Below, piece by piece: positions 37,560 to 51,631 of a DNA stretch of 64,000 nucleotides. The number at the start of each line of letters is the position of its first letter. The first letter of the stretch is position 1. Position numbers and translations under genes: made by a program. Under the pieces are notes generated by a model. It had not been told where the DNA came from. It was given only the letters and a program-made list of their open reading frames with translations, and did no database searches. The DNA is from Paralichthys olivaceus (taxonomy: Eukaryota > Chordata > Actinopteri > Pleuronectiformes > Paralichthyidae), in contig NC_091100.1 of assembly GCF_024713975.1 (NCBI RefSeq), forward strand, positions 18,788,501 through 18,852,500, written 5' to 3'.

Positions 37560-37690
37560 CTGTTAGTGTTGTGTTAAGTGTACTTGTCTTCATATGTTTG
37601 CACATGGAGCTGGGAGAAACAATTCCATTCCGCTTTGCACTTCTTGTACGGTCTGAATGACAATGAAGTTCACTTTGACTTTGACATGAA
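37560..37690 (-). repeat. LINE-like 3' end, opposite orientation to 2586-2790
   Basis: Ends tgacaatgaagttcactttg then actttgac, whose reverse complement begins gtcaaagtcaaagtgaactt, similar to the start of the 2586-2790 fragment. Confidence 0.5.
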
Positions 37691-38009
37691 ACAATGAACC
37701 TGTTGTTTCATTTACACTCTTTCAATTTACGCTCACCAGCCTAAGCTTTAGTGCCTGCATTTGTTTCCCTGCGTTGGACCATATCAAAGTTATATTATCC
37801 TTGAAGGGTGTTTCGAAAATGATTGACTTTATAGTAACTAATACAATGAAAAACTGTGTTTTGTTTGTGTTTATTTATCTTATTTTATGTGCCATGACAT
37901 TTTGTTTAAGTGGAACTATTTGATTTGCATGAAATAGTATTAAACGTATGTTGGTGGTTTGAGCTTATCATGTTATCAGAGTTGCACTTATTTAATCATC
38001 CTCAGCAAG

Positions 38010-38230
38010 GAGTTGGTCTATGATTTATTTTTTAGCATGATTACACAAAAACCACAGAATTAGTTTCCACCGAACTTGCTGGAGGGATGGGGCCTGGGAA
38101 GAAGTCATGACATTTTTAGTGGGGATGTTGATTAAGGGGCTTATCCAGAATTTTCTTTTAACTGTGATTTATGACAGACGAATCATCGATGTTACAAGAC
38201 CACTTCCTGATTACTTTTAATATCTATATT
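38010..38230 (+). repeat. Family X repeat copy
   Basis: Contains attacacaaaaaccacagaa, ccaccgaacttgctggaggg and tgggaagaagtcat, matching the shared order of the family. Confidence 0.5.
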
Positions 38231-39045
38231 AGAACCAGACGTTCATGTGTGGTATTGAGTTGCTGTATGTGCGCTCCTAGTTTTACATGTAATGCTGCAT
38301 AGTGGCCACATGGTGGAGGCAGTCAACCAAGAACATTGAGAATTATGTGATTACCCAAGGTGCAAAGTAACGAACTGCTTTTACTAATAGATACAGTTTT
38401 GAGATGTTTTTTTTGCTTATATTTTCACTTCATGCTATTCAATACTTTTAATCCATATTAAATTTAGAGATACATATTTAATACCATAATTATATTATAA
38501 TTACATTTTATATCTTATATTCAAAACATGATTATGATATATTGTTGTAGGTTCAAATACCAAACAATGGTTGCAGAGGGTTAGATGATGCCCTATACCC
38601 TGAAGCTTATCAGTGCTACTTTTCTGCAGTGCGGCTGATCCCAGGTTGTCATTGACTTTGATTATTCTCATCTTTATGTAGGAAAATGCAGCATCTGGTT
38701 CTTACAGTTATGAGAATCACAGAATCTGGTTGAACTGAAGAGTAGCTGTGATTTTATCACAGTTTCTACATGGTTATCACGTTACTGCCTTATTCAAAGA
38801 GCAGCCTGGTTACAGGAATAGTTTATTCGTTACTGTGTAATGTTATATATAGCATGAATCTTAAAGGGATAACTTAACACTTTGAATTCTGTCAACATGT
38901 GGCAGCAGTAGATCTCACTATAGTATTTTAAATATCTCTGTTGTGCACAGATGTAACACACATCAGGGAGAACATAGTCTCACAGGCTGCTGCTGCAAAG
39001 AGACATTAGGAAGAAATATGGATGGATTATAAAAGCAAGGCCATG

Positions 39046-39290
39046 TAATGAGATGGCAACAATGGCTCAAGAGGTACAGAGCAGTATGTTCGGCGGTTCA
39101 GTCCCTGGTTTCTTCTGTCTGCATTCCAAAAGACACTGAACCCCAAATAGCTCCTGATGGCTGTGATGACAGTGTGATAGCAGCATACAGAGGCACTATA
39201 TGGATATGTGCATGAATGGGAGAATGCTGCTTGAACTGTTGGTGGTCGATAAAAGTGTTAAAGGGCTATGTACAGTCCATTATTACCTCA
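39046..39290 (+). mobile_element. tRNA-derived SINE
   Basis: The head resembles tRNA promoter boxes (ggctcaagaggtacagagca as box A; ggttcagtccc as box B). The body reads agacactgaaccccaaatag, gctcctgatggctgtgatg, gaatgggagaatgctgcttg, and the end is a gtgttaaagggctatgtaca type tail. This order is characteristic of an abundant percomorph SINE. It is a degraded copy, not a functional tRNA gene. Confidence 0.7.
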
Positions 39291-42200
39291 TACTCATGAC
39301 TGACATGTAAACACCCATTATCACCTGTCGTGGCCAGCAGCTGCCTACTCATACACCCAGAAGACACAGAAAAACATTAACATCCATTTATCCGAATAAT
39401 GTCAGAACTGTTATTTTATTCCATAGAAATAGGTGAGTGTGTATAAATGCAGATTCTGGTGATAATTTGTGTGGGTTCGTCACTCAGAGCTACACCCTTC
39501 ACATAAACACTTATTTTTCTGTTGGGAAAATATTGTCCATGTAGCTCTCTGGTTTTTTTTTCTTTTTGATTCTTTGAGAATTGTAGTTGGAAATTCATTT
39601 GCCATTGCAATCGCCTGACAAATCTTTTGTCGAAGATGTTCTTGTTAACGTTGAAATATTCTTGGCTATCTACGTATTTTAATGTGAAACTTTTACCTGA
39701 AATGTTTAGTCTTCAAGGTAGCAGCCTTTTCTCTGGTTATCTCTGCAGAACAGAGAGCTCTCATGACTTCTAAAGACTCTTACCTGCAGGCACACACACT
39801 CATTTGTGGGTCGTGTTGCATTGACAAACAAATAAACTCTTTGAATTAGTTTTAATTAATCCCAGCAACACAGGTCGATGTGTTTGGCTTTGAGGCGCTT
39901 CATGCTCATTTTTGTCTGACTGAATGTCAGATGAGGTTCTCACCTCCGCCTCTCAGTTTTGTCAGGAGTATCAGTCAGGTTAAGAAAGCCTCCTTCTTCA
40001 ACGTGACATCTTCTCTTTCTGTAGGTTTCCACCAAGAGATAATGCGGTGACAGCAACAGGAGGCACGGATCACTCGGGTACAGCTTTGAAGAAAAAACAT
40101 TGGCAGACTACACCATGCTTATAAATTCATGTAAATCAGACACATCTATTCTGTCTTAGTTTAGCTCTTTTTAAATTAGATTTCTTTTTTCAGGTCAAAC
40201 CCAGATACTGTGTTACCTCATCATCTATCTACTGATTCCAGAAATCTCTGTTTGTCAGTCTGTGGCTCACATATCTCAAGAACCATTCATCTTGTCAGCC
40301 TCGCACTTGTCATATAAGGGCCCAAGTTAGTGCAGTGTTCAGTTTGGTGTGATTTGGACATATGATGAGTTCAGTATTAATGAACTATGAATAAACAGGC
40401 TAGATAGATGAGTTAGCATTATATGTGATTTAAATGAATCTAGACCTCAGATTAAAATATTTCGTTTCTTTACTTTTTCATGATGTACCTGTCCTGTGCT
40501 TCCAGTAGCTGTCACCTCATTATCTCTCGGCGGAAACCAACAGAAGGAGAGGATGTGAAGTTGGAAGAAGCTTTCTTGGCCTGTGACCAGTGCACAGCAA
40601 CAACAGTCACAGTGATTCTGACTCTCCAGTTCAGGATTCTGCAAACTGCGTCAAGCTTCACCGAACTTTGAGTAAACAGGTGAAGAAAGAAAGCTTCAAC
40701 CAGCAGTGCCGCAGCCCCATTTCAAAAAGTTTAGAAACTGCACTTGTTTCTTAACTTTAGAATATAGATTTAAATTGGCATGAACCCAAAATACACACAA
40801 AAATCATTAGTTTTAGACACTCAAACTTTTCTTATTTTCCCATTTTTTCTTATTGGCTCAGTCAACCAATCAATTACATTTCTATTTGTATAGCCCATAT
40901 TAAAAAATCATAGGGCTTGACAAAAATCTATTATGGGCTCCAGAAAAGGTTCTAATAAAATTAAACTCTCACAAGCTTTTAATGTTCCCATAACTCATAT
41001 TGGACTGAACATTTCAGTTACAGTGAGTGCACAGTATGCAACATAATAGCAGGTTGTCATCTACGGCTAATATATGTTCAGCTGCATATATGGTTCCGCA
41101 GCCCAGTGTGAAGTGTCACTCAGCGATCTACATATTGACCCAAAAAACAAACATTTCCAGCATGAAATGTGTCTTTCAGTCTCTGCACTGCAGGGAAACC
41201 GTTGCCAAAACAATCTTTTAATTGAGGCAGGATGAAGAAACAGTGCTGGTTAATTATCAACATCAAAATGAATGAGCATCACTACTCAGAAAACATTTAA
41301 CAGCTCAAAGAAAGATTACTTATTGAGAAAACACTACAGTGCATAGCAGGCAAGTGTTCTGTTATTTTTCGTGCCTGTCTGTCAGTCAGAACCATAACTA
41401 ACAAATGTAATACAATTTAGCCTTAACTTGGCAAGATAACTGGGGATAGGATCAGGATCTGTGCTACCACTGATTTTATTTTTCTATTTTTTTTCCAAAT
41501 CTGTCAAAAGTCACGGTCACAGCATGGGATCAATGTAAACAGTACAATAAAAAGAACATTTTGGATTCTGACCAAGCATGGTACATAACGTTGGGGGACT
41601 TACACATTTGTGTTATAAAAAAAGCAGGATCAGTCAAAAAACATGGCTGCCATGAACCGCAATTTCTTAGCAAATCTTGGCTACAACTCTTTGAGAAGTG
41701 GTCCGATCATCATAAATCTTAATAGATATCATCTGACCTTAGTTGGGGATAGGTCTCCCAAAGCATTTCCAGCCTGACTCATAAGACCCCAAAGATGTGT
41801 AGCTAGAGCAGAATCTGAAGTGACTTTAAATTATACTAGTAGATGTCATCTTTCACATCTTGTGTTATGTCCTTAACATCCCTGAGTTTCCTTTTCATCT
41901 GATGAGACGGAGACAATTGATGAAACCTTGAGTGCACAATGAATGAAATGTGTGATTAGTTAACCACACATTGCCGCTTGCAGCTTTAATTTCATATCTT
42001 CTACTGCAGTATTTGTGGCTGCACCACACATATGCCCACAAAATTAATATATCCTGCTCCTCAGGTCTCATGATTTCCGTTTATCAATTTATTTTTATTT
42101 TGTTGGCTTGTTTCCCTCTACTAATTATCAATCTCTCACTCAATAACATTCACCTGTGAATATAAGTTAGAAGATTTGACAATTATCCTGCGGGGCTAAA

Positions 42201-43364
42201 TGTAAGAACGAATGTCAGAGAGAGTTTCTCCTGCCAGCCCCCTTGTACAAACTGTATAATGTCCAAGTAAGCCCATGTGAGAATACAGCAAGAGATTATC
42301 CCAGAGCAAGTGGGTGTGTTGATGGCATTTTTAACACACGACGAAACCTTTTAACACGCGACGGAAACCTGATCTCAGCAGCTGAATTACTTTGCATTAT
42401 GCCTCCGCCTGCTGCACCACCCCTCAAATCAACTGAGTTTTTTGTATTGTTGCAAACGTGTGTGAACGGAGAATCTCTCATTAATTTGTTCATGTGTGAA
42501 AGGAAATGTCTGGAGAAAGTTTGGATATAAAGTCATCAATTTCATACCATGAAGCAATCTGAAGTGTAGGTCACTCAATGTTCTGGGTTTGTTGAAAAGG
42601 AGGTCAGGGAAGAGGGGACAGCAGCTCAGTGGAGTGGAGAGGGCAGAGAAGGGAGGTGAGGAGATGCGACATGGAAGAGCGAGGGGGAGAAAAGCTGGTG
42701 TGATAATTGCAGACCACCGACAGCGTGGCCTTTCATATTTCAACAACCTTGCTCTTCATTGGGCTCCCTGGCAGACCTCGCTGTCTGGCCCTAAATTAGT
42801 GTAATCCCACCGGGGTTGTCTTCAGCTTTTAACCAAAGAAAGACATGATTCAACCTGAATTTATGTCCAGTCTTACATGTACACACATTTTAAGGAATAC
42901 GTCAACAGGATTTTGAGACTTTCCAATACAGATGCCATACGACTTCTTAAATATTATCAGGGTGTAAATTCCTCACTGGCACAACTTTCACTGTGGATCA
43001 CTAGATCACAAAAAAGGGTGTCAGTAGTTTTGGTTCTTTAATCTCAAAATTTATAACTTTGCCTGCCTCTTTTGCATGTCTTCATTTCCTCCAGCTCAGC
43101 TTTGAAGCTCTTCTTCTTCAGCCCACCTTCCCTATTAAGCTGACTCTAAAGGTTTTAACCAGCATGGCCCCTTCAGTTCTACCTTTGAGATGTGCAACAT
43201 CCAAAAGAATCTTACATCCCTTTGTAAAGGTCTGTTTCTATCAAAGTGTTACAGTGAAGCTTCTCATAGAAATAAATGGTGTCAGAGGCTCAGAGATAGA
43301 CACTATACTTGTAGGCACTTCCGGATCACTTTTTCAAAGGGCTGTTTGAGGGTTAAGACTTGGT

Positions 43365-43475
43365 TTTAGTGTTAGGGTTAGAATGAGGTTAAGGAAAGGG
43401 GTTATGGAATGTATCATGTCAATAACTGTGTTCTCACAAAAATAGAAAAACAAATGTGTGTGTTTACCTGGAGAT
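43365..43475 (+). repeat. Dispersed repeat with TTAGGG-like start
   Basis: Reads gtgttagggttagaatgag, then ggttatggaatgtatcatgt, gtgttctcacaaaaatag and a tgtgtgtgtt end. It is a common fish interspersed sequence. The ttaggg words are part of the repeat and do not show telomeric DNA. Confidence 0.5.
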
Positions 43476-46400
43476 AATGCTCTAATCAGTTGTTTCACTG
43501 CATAATTTGAGCCTCATTATGTTGTTTACAAGCAGGTATCATAAAGGTTCCTCTCACTGCTTTTCTGTAGAAATTCATACATTCACCTTTTTTATCTTTC
43601 AAATTTATAGCTCTCGCTCTCATCCATTCTGTCACCACATGTCATCGGGCATGTCCTGTGACCTGCCTCACCTGCTTTGTGTGCATGCCTGTGCCTGTTC
43701 CTGTGTGGGTGTCTAAGCTTGTTTGGTGCTGAAAAGCGGAGATAAAGGTCAGGCAAAGCAAGCCTACCAAACCCCTCATCCAGCGGCAACCAGGCGTTCC
43801 TTTTGCTTTGACCGTCCCAGCAGGGGGCGGGGTGAGGAACACTGTGGTATTTTCATTTTGATGAGACTTCACGGATTCTTGAAGGTAGAGGCTTGGTGAG
43901 CTTCACTGAACACAATGCACACAACAGTGAGAGCGAACATGCGATTGGAAGCTTGAGAAACTGTTTAGTGGCAGCTTAGCATGAAATACAGAGGAGGTGA
44001 CATTGAAGAATGTTTATCAGTGACAACATCCATTTGCTCTGCATCTGTTGAAATATCTTTTCCAAGAACGTGTTGTATATATATTATATTAAATTACTTT
44101 TATTATTTAAAGCATTATTTACTCTTTGACTTTATAATTACCTCTGTATGCTAAAGCTTTATAACCAGAGGACTGTAAAAACCTTTTTCCTTTTTTTCAC
44201 AATAGGGTATAACTATGGAAATAATGGAGTGAGGTACTATGAATGGAAATAGGAAGTACCGCAGGTGGGGGCAGGAAGTACCCATCATAAAAAAAAAACA
44301 GAATGAGTAGGAACTTTTTAGAAAAGATGAGGTCATTTGGACATCCTGTAATGTTTCCAAAGTGATGTTATACCATTAAAAAAAGAACCAACTTGATAAA
44401 ACCAAGAAAAAGATTAGTGGAGATTATTTTTACCCCTAGAATGAGGAGAACTGGCTGCAGATTTTACCCCAGTTTTCCTTTCACACATGCCAAGCACAGC
44501 AGGAGATTCTCTGCACAGACGCATTTACAACAGCATCAAATCCTCAGCGTTATTCAGGTGAGAGCTTGAGCAGCCGGGTGCAACAGACAGAGGCAGGGAG
44601 TGACATAATGTGACAACACACAGACACTGGTGTAAGCTCTTATCGCCACAGGACATCTTCGTTGGTGTCTTTTGTGTGTGTGACAACACATAAAAGATGG
44701 TGCTTCTGCAGATTTTCTACAGTCTGGTTCAAACAGGCCTGGGTTTATTTTGGTTGCTGTCTGATAGAGCCTTATTAACTCTATTGCAACATACTTTGTA
44801 TAATTCCAGTGTCTTTATTCAAGTACTTTTCTGACTCCAGTGGGCACTGAAACTGCAGTACTTGGACTCATTGTTCAGGCATTGTTCTCACTAGCCCATC
44901 CCTGGGATTTTTAACTTTGTTTATTCCCACATTGCACAATTCTAAGCGACAGAGAATGAGAAATGTCTAGTTGTGTTATAATATCAATTTGATTTCTATA
45001 GCTTTTATATTGTCTCGTTGTGAAAATTGAAAATGTCTTAGTATGTCACCCCCTGAATGGAGTGCAAATAATTCCACCATCACTACTCTGTTTGCCCATC
45101 TGTCTGTCACAGCAATAAATCTGACCATAGGGTCAACACCTGCGCTATTAGATTATTTTGGTAACCGCATGGTATCAAAGTTTTAGCCTAATGCTAATGC
45201 ATAGGAAATATATCGAAAGTGCACAAAGATGCACTTGAAATCCAGTTACAGATAATATTGATAAATATTTACACATTTTCCTCTATAGCATTAACATTAA
45301 TACCTGCACCACACATCATCACACAAACACCCACATAAATGATATATAAAGCTTATCAAGTCTGTTTTATTTTACACTACCATTATCAATATACAGTATA
45401 TTGTTATTTTGCTGCTGTGTATCTCTCTTATTGTCAAGCCTTATTGACCCTTTGAGTGCTCATTAGACAAGTGCTATATAAATACTGTCTAATTATTTAA
45501 GATTGCAGCACAGGTGGAGCATCTATCTGTGTATCTCTAGTTTGAAAGATATGACCCCTTTTCTACACTTGAGGGCAGTAAGTTTAAAAGTTAAATTTGC
45601 ATTTCATTCTCGACATTTATGAATCCTCTGCTTTCATCTCTTGATTCTCTCCTTCAGCCTTTTTCAATTGCCTCTCTTGTAGGGCTTCATTGAGATTCTT
45701 TTCTGTGCAGCGAACGGTCAGTCAGCCAGTGAGTCTGTAGACAGATATATTGAGTGACAGTCAAACCCCAGGTGATTAGCTTTACCTCTTATAATGCAGA
45801 GAGAAAGCTTTTTGTGAGGAAGCACATAACAAGCTCACATGGCCACTTGAGTGACATATTTTATATCAATAATAATCTCACAGAGAAGAACCAGGGACAT
45901 AAAACTGATTGTGACAACTCTACATTTCAGAGATGAGCACGATTCACCAGTTTGTACTTATGAAGCATAGATTAAGACGTAAATTTTATTAGAATTGCTT
46001 TGTGTTTGTGCAGGTGGGAACCGAGCGTCTAGTTAATGCGAGTATGACTAGAATAGTCTCTGAAACAAAAAAGAACAGATTAGATCTCTTCTAAAGTGTT
46101 AATTGTGTTGATGATCAGCAGAAGGAGGTTATTTTTAGACATGTTATTGTGCTGCAGCCAGCAAGAAACACAAAAGACAGATCTCCAACATGGATCCATG
46201 TGCTGTCACTCTCAGACATTTTTTATATATTAAATATTTATACATTTTTCTTTATTCAAGAGTGCACATTCTTGATTAAAGGTAGGGGGAAAAATCAAAC
46301 CAATATGTTAAAATTGTATTTTTGTTGCAAATGTATTTGTATATCCAGCAGTGATTTCATTATGGTGATACAAGTCGCCTTGCATACTGTCTTTGGTTAA

Positions 46401-46533
46401 GAGTAACGTCATATGGATGAATAACCGCAAAGAGATGCAAAACAACCACACGGAGCTTCTTAAAAAAATGAGTTTGATTGGGGTTTTATTTGTCTGAGCC
46501 CAGGGACCCATTATTTCATAATTTATCCATGGG

Positions 46534-46558
46534 CAAACAAACAAACAAACAAACAAAC
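46534..46558. repeat. (AAAC)n microsatellite
   Basis: Six units of caaa with no interruption. Confidence 0.9.
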
Positions 46559-47569
46559 CAATAATGTTCTGTTGCAAACAGCTCATTGATACAACTCACA
46601 AAGATATTGATGAAACAAACACGAACACTACCTGCATATTATTCTCTAGGACAGAAATGAAAAGGCCTTGGGTCTTTGTGGTTTCATGTCGTCTTTCTCC
46701 CTTACAACCGAAATTGGATTCATTATTTCTTCAGTATCCATTAAATTTCATGCAAATATATTGCTAATGTTGTGTTCTCATCTCTTTCTACTCATAGCTG
46801 TCCATTCAAGATGCTCTGAAAGTGCACCTGCACACACACGCATGCATATGTCTGTAATGACAGCCTAAGAGGACTAAATAATATGAATTATTCCATGCCG
46901 TAATGTATATTTTATTCTATGATGCTATTAAGTGAGTGTACATGTGACTGTGTTAGAGTTGGAGAGGCTACATAAGTGATGAGGGAGCTGACATCTAGTC
47001 GGCGGTCATTACAAAGATGGGCCGTCTCTAAAGACTTTCTGGGACAGAGGACACTCACAAGGGCACACAGAGTCAGATAATGAAAGATTAAGAATATGAT
47101 TTCTGCTATTTCTATCTTCCCGTGGGTTCAATTATTAATAGATGGTGGTGCAACACATAACAATCGACACAGTATTAAAACTCAATCATCAATTCACTCT
47201 CAGGATATTTGTGGTAACCCCTGGTTACATCCCTAGTTGATGACTTTGACCTTTTCCCAGTTGATACAGAGACCGGTCCCTGATGCGGAAGTTCACCTGA
47301 GCAAAATCCATTTATTAAAAAAAGGCAAGGGATATGCTCCCTGGAGGTCAATGAGCAGCAGAGTGACATGAGCTCTTTTAGGCTGATTTGGGAGCAGAAG
47401 TGATGTGGCATTCTGGATCATCTGAAAAGTTTATATTGAGCATGAAGGAAGATAACCATGGTCTGTACCAAGAGCTGGGTGGCATAGAGAGTCAAGTGTG
47501 GTCTGGTTCTTCTTATGTTGTACTGTGTAAGGTGGGAAGACAGGGAGAGAATTTAGGATAACTAAAAAT

Positions 47570-47630
47570 AAAGACATCTTGAATTTCCTTCAGGATCAAT
47601 AAAGTATCTATCTATCTATCTCTATCTAGT
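47570..47630 (+). repeat. LINE 3' tail with (TATC)n
   Basis: gaatttccttcaggatcaat then aaagtatctatctatctatc is the typical 3' end of fish LINEs, with a tetranucleotide tail. The body of the element is not recognisable. Confidence 0.65.
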
Positions 47631-48149
47631 CAACAAACATGACACAGAGCTTTCTAGATTGGTGTGAAAGATCTTGATATTTTTTATACTGTAAGAACTG
47701 CATTTATTTTCTCCGTCCTTGGTGACGATGTATGGACAAAAGACAAATTCTGAAGAGTTTAACACCATGTTTTAACTTTAACTTGTAGCAAGAGTTTATC
47801 AGGTTGTAAAATGGAGACACAAGGACATTTTACTAGTGAGTAAGTTATATAACAGTCAGGCTCATCACACTACATGACATGAAAGCAGTGAGACACACTC
47901 TCCAGCTGAGGAGCAGCTGTCTAATGCTTTCTCCCTGTCGTGATGTGGGAGGAAGTTTCCGCTATATCCTGAATCCTGACAATCATACAGCTGCTTGAAC
48001 CCAGCGCTTACCTCTGACAACACAGTCTGTGGGTGGTGAAGACGAACTTACAGCCAAACACATTTTAATATCACAACTTCTAGACTTCATGTACTTTGGA
48101 TCTGCTTTCTCCTCTGTAGTAATGTCAGAAGCAAAGAAGCATAACTAAC

Positions 48150-48545
48150 TTTAAAGTCAAACTTTAAGGTCATACTGTACCTAAAGACGGACGACATGAC
48201 TGCTCCCAAAACGTGAAGCAAAGTGTCTCAATCGAAACCTGGTGACTCAGGTTATAAATCTGGCCTCCAAGTTAGTGAATGGGACATGGACTAAAAGGTC
48301 AAAATTTTGTCTAAAATCTAATTATTTGATGCCATGCTCATGATGGTGTGACAGTTAAGGCTGACCCATGATTGGTCGAGCGTATGTATCAGCAGGACCT
48401 TCTTACCGCAGCTCCATCCCCTGATCACTGCCTCCAAATGTGAAAGATGGTGGCCTTTGTATCCAAGATATTTTATTTTCATGTCTAAACAGTGTGAGAA
48501 AGTAGAGACGAGTCGTCTGTGTTTTTATACAGGCTATGGTTAAAG
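48150..48545 (+). repeat. Dispersed repeat family Y, copy 2
   Basis: Landmarks: ggacgacatgactgctccc, gtgaatgggacatggac, gctgacccatgattggtcg, tatcagcaggacctt, cctccaaatgtgaaagatgg, tatccaagatattttatttt. They match copies at 31245 and 50860. Confidence 0.6.
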
Positions 48546-49576
48546 TCATTTGTATTGAATCCACAAGCTGCTATTATATACATAACTTAAGGTTGAGGCT
48601 TGATGTTTGCAGATGTGTTTATCTGTATAGGTCTCACTTGTTGGATATTAACACACAAACACTCTTCTTTATCAGGGTGCAGGTGCAGATGTGCAAACAT
48701 CTCATTTAAAATGATTTCCAAAACAACCTGTCTATTAATTTGCTTTTCCAGTTGCTGAAAAAGCGTGGGGGTGTGGGTGGGAGAGGATGAGCAAAGTGTC
48801 GGTATATTGTATTTTTAGTGTACGTAATGCTTTTGTCTATGTATTTTTTCAAACAGAACGTTTATGGTGTGTTTTTCTGTGTCTATAATAAGCTATAGTG
48901 TGCGTACATTTGTGAGATTCAATAGTTTATCTCTCATTGTACGTGTCACACACATGAACTTTAATCTAATTCCTATCTTCTGCCTCATATAGCCGAGAAG
49001 ACGTGACAGGATTGTTGACATGCTGGTTAGAGACGTGAGGTTGTGTAATCACACGGTTTGTGATTTCTGTGTAGACTGTGTCAGACATGTAGCGTGTTTT
49101 CAGGTCTTCCAGCCTGCACACCAGATGTGTCTTGATGAATATGAGCATGAGGGCTGCATCTGACCACAGCTAGGAGGAGGAATTCCTCTCTGAGGTTACA
49201 GAGCTGGTGCTGTCTGCTTCATTGCCTGGCTTAAAAGTGCAGATTTGCAGGTGTCGGGGTGTGTTTGTGTGACAACAGCAAGCAGAAATGTTGGGTTGAT
49301 GATCTCTCTTTATTCCAACAAACATACAGCACTGAAGCATCTGAACAACTTTTATCATGTGGTAATATATGCAGCATGGGCTCTGTATTTACACGTAATA
49401 ACAGCATTGATTTTTTAGGTCATCATCATCATCCATTGTTGCCTTCACTCATTATATTAACCTAATCAGCTGCTGCGTGTTAATGATAGTTTTTTTTTTG
49501 TTACACAGATAAGTGGCAGTAAAACATATCCATCCATCATTGAAATGTTCTTAAATTGTACAACAATTAAACAGCT

Positions 49577-50127
49577 TTAAAGGGATAGTTCACCCAAAAA
49601 TGAAACTTCACTCATTATCTACTCACCACTATGGCAATGGAGGGGTGGGTGAAGTGTTTGAGTCCACAAAACACTTTTGGAGTTTCAGAAATAAACTTTG
49701 TAGCAGCAGAATCCAATACAATTGAAGAAACTGGTGACTGCGACTTCAGACGTAATAAAACAACAGAAAAAACATAACATGCCTCCATACTGCTCGTGTG
49801 GTGTCATCCAGGTGTCCGCAAGCCATGACATTCATATTTGAAATGAAACAAGGTAATTTACGCCTTGTCTTTAGCCTAAAAGTCCACCGGAAGTGGCTGA
49901 GCTAGGAGACGTAAGCACGCCCGACAGTCTGTGACTGCACCTCGTAGGAAGATATCAGTGGACATTTAGACTTAAATCATGGTGTAAATTACCTTGTTTG
50001 GAGCCAAATATAAAATTGTGGGGCTTGCGGACACTTGGATGACACCACACAAGCAGTATGGAGGCATGTCATGTTGAATGAATGAGTGATGAATGAATTT
50101 TTATTTTTCAGTGAACTATCCCTTTTT
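49577..50127 (+). mobile_element. 551-bp foldback MITE
   Basis: Left end aaagggatagttcaccc and right end agtgaactatccctttt are inverted repeats of about 15 bp. Inside, 49780-49900 (cctccatactgctcgtgtgg; gtgtccgcaagcc) is followed by its own reverse complement at 49920-50070 (ggcttgcggacacttggatg; aagcagtatggagg), so the element can fold back. No coding potential. Of the Angel-like kind described in teleosts, by memory. A second, interrupted copy lies at 24965-25500. Confidence 0.75.
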
Positions 50128-50859
50128 ACTTCACAATATCACGATGACTGGCTTTGAAAAGGAATTAATTAGTTTGTGATAATATGGACACCAAAAAATA
50201 GAAACTCTCTACGTTAACAATAATACAACAATACATCAACATAGAAAAATATCAGATAAGAAGTGCTTACTGTACCACAAATGAAGAACCTTAGGCTTGG
50301 TAATTTGTTTCTACAACACTTTTTATGTTACTTGTTGAAATCCTCTTCACATCCTTATAGCCATTAATAAATCATCATTTGGGGAAAAGCTAAATGCTGT
50401 GGTCCTCGCAGGACTGTAATAAACACGACCAAATATAATTTACACTGAATCAAATGATTGGCTGGCTTACTTGTCTGTCACTAACCGACCTGCCTCCCTG
50501 TGCTCTCACTGTCGTCACAAGCCAAAGAGACATACACCACTGAAGCAGAAGAAAATAACCAGAAGTAAGCCAGTGAGGATAGCAGTTGTCAGTCAGTGCG
50601 CGTTCATGTGATTTTGGGGGACGTTCCTTTGACGAGAGGCCACAGGCGGGAACTATCAGTTTCATTTTATTGTGTAGCCTGCACTTGCTTTTACAGGATC
50701 TCCAACCCAAGCTTTAAAGAATGACATAGCACAAATCAGAAATACTGCTGCGATAGTTGCCTGCGTCAGTCACAATGGCAGAAAGAGATCTAAAGATTTT
50801 ACTGGGCATCTACTCAATAAACCCCAAATAATCCTTATCTTAAGGGTGGACAGGGTTTC

Positions 50860-51345
50860 AATTAATGACATGACAAAATGACAAAAGTGAAGCCACGACT
50901 ATACTGATGGCTGCTGTATATCACCCCTTTAATGGTAGCAAATGGGACATGGGCCAAACAAAATTAATCCAAGTCACACTCCAAAAATATTTTTACAAAC
51001 ATGGTCTCTGTCCTTATAAGTAGTGTCTATCACTCTGATGTAAGTAAGTAAGTGTAAGTGTTCATTTTACTGTTTCTTAATGAGTTATTTCATGACATTG
51101 ACATCGAGTGAGACATCATGATTGACAGGTGAGCTTGACTCACGATTGGTTGGGCAGGTGTGTCAGCAGGACTTTGATACTCTGTTACTGGGGATTCACT
51201 CCACATTTTTCTACTATGCACACTCTGGCTCCAAATGCACCACCAGCACAAGATGGCAGCACCTTTTATCCAAGATATTTTGGCTTCATTTTTGTACAGT
51301 GTGAGGGAGTTGAGAAGTGTCGTCCTTCTTAATACACAGTCACTG
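50860..51345 (+). repeat. Dispersed repeat family Y, copy 3
   Basis: Landmarks: agtgaagccacgactatac, aatgggacatgggcc, ttgactcacgattggttgg, gtcagcaggactttgat, ctctggctccaaatgcacc, agcacaagatggcagcacc, tatccaagatattttggc. Same order as the other two copies. Confidence 0.6.
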
Positions 51346-51564
51346 GCTGCAATACATACAGTTCAAGTGGCAAAGCTGACAGAGGCTGTGCCCGCTGAGG
51401 CAATGAGTTGCCAGGCTGGTCATAACTAGCCTCCACTGTACAGTCAACAAGGTGATCATATAATATCATTACAGCATATGCTGCTGTGAACCCTGTTATT
51501 ACCAGCATCAGAGCCGCACAGAGAAAAGAAATTAACATATGTGCAAAACAGCCACAAATGTACA

Positions 51565-51565
<1 letters not shown>

Positions 51566-51629
<64 letters not shown>
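51566..51629. repeat. (CT)n(CA)n compound microsatellite
   Basis: About 11 bp of CT followed by about 53 bp of CA. An open frame of 163 codons on the minus strand across it owes its length to the repeat. Confidence 0.93.

Positions 51630-51631
<2 letters not shown>

Noticed and set aside
39046..39110. Possible tRNA gene
   Set aside because: Box A- and B-like words are present but the cloverleaf cannot be completed and the sequence continues as a SINE body.
43365..43390. TTAGGG words suggesting interstitial telomeric DNA
   Set aside because: Only isolated units within a recognisable dispersed repeat, not a tandem array.
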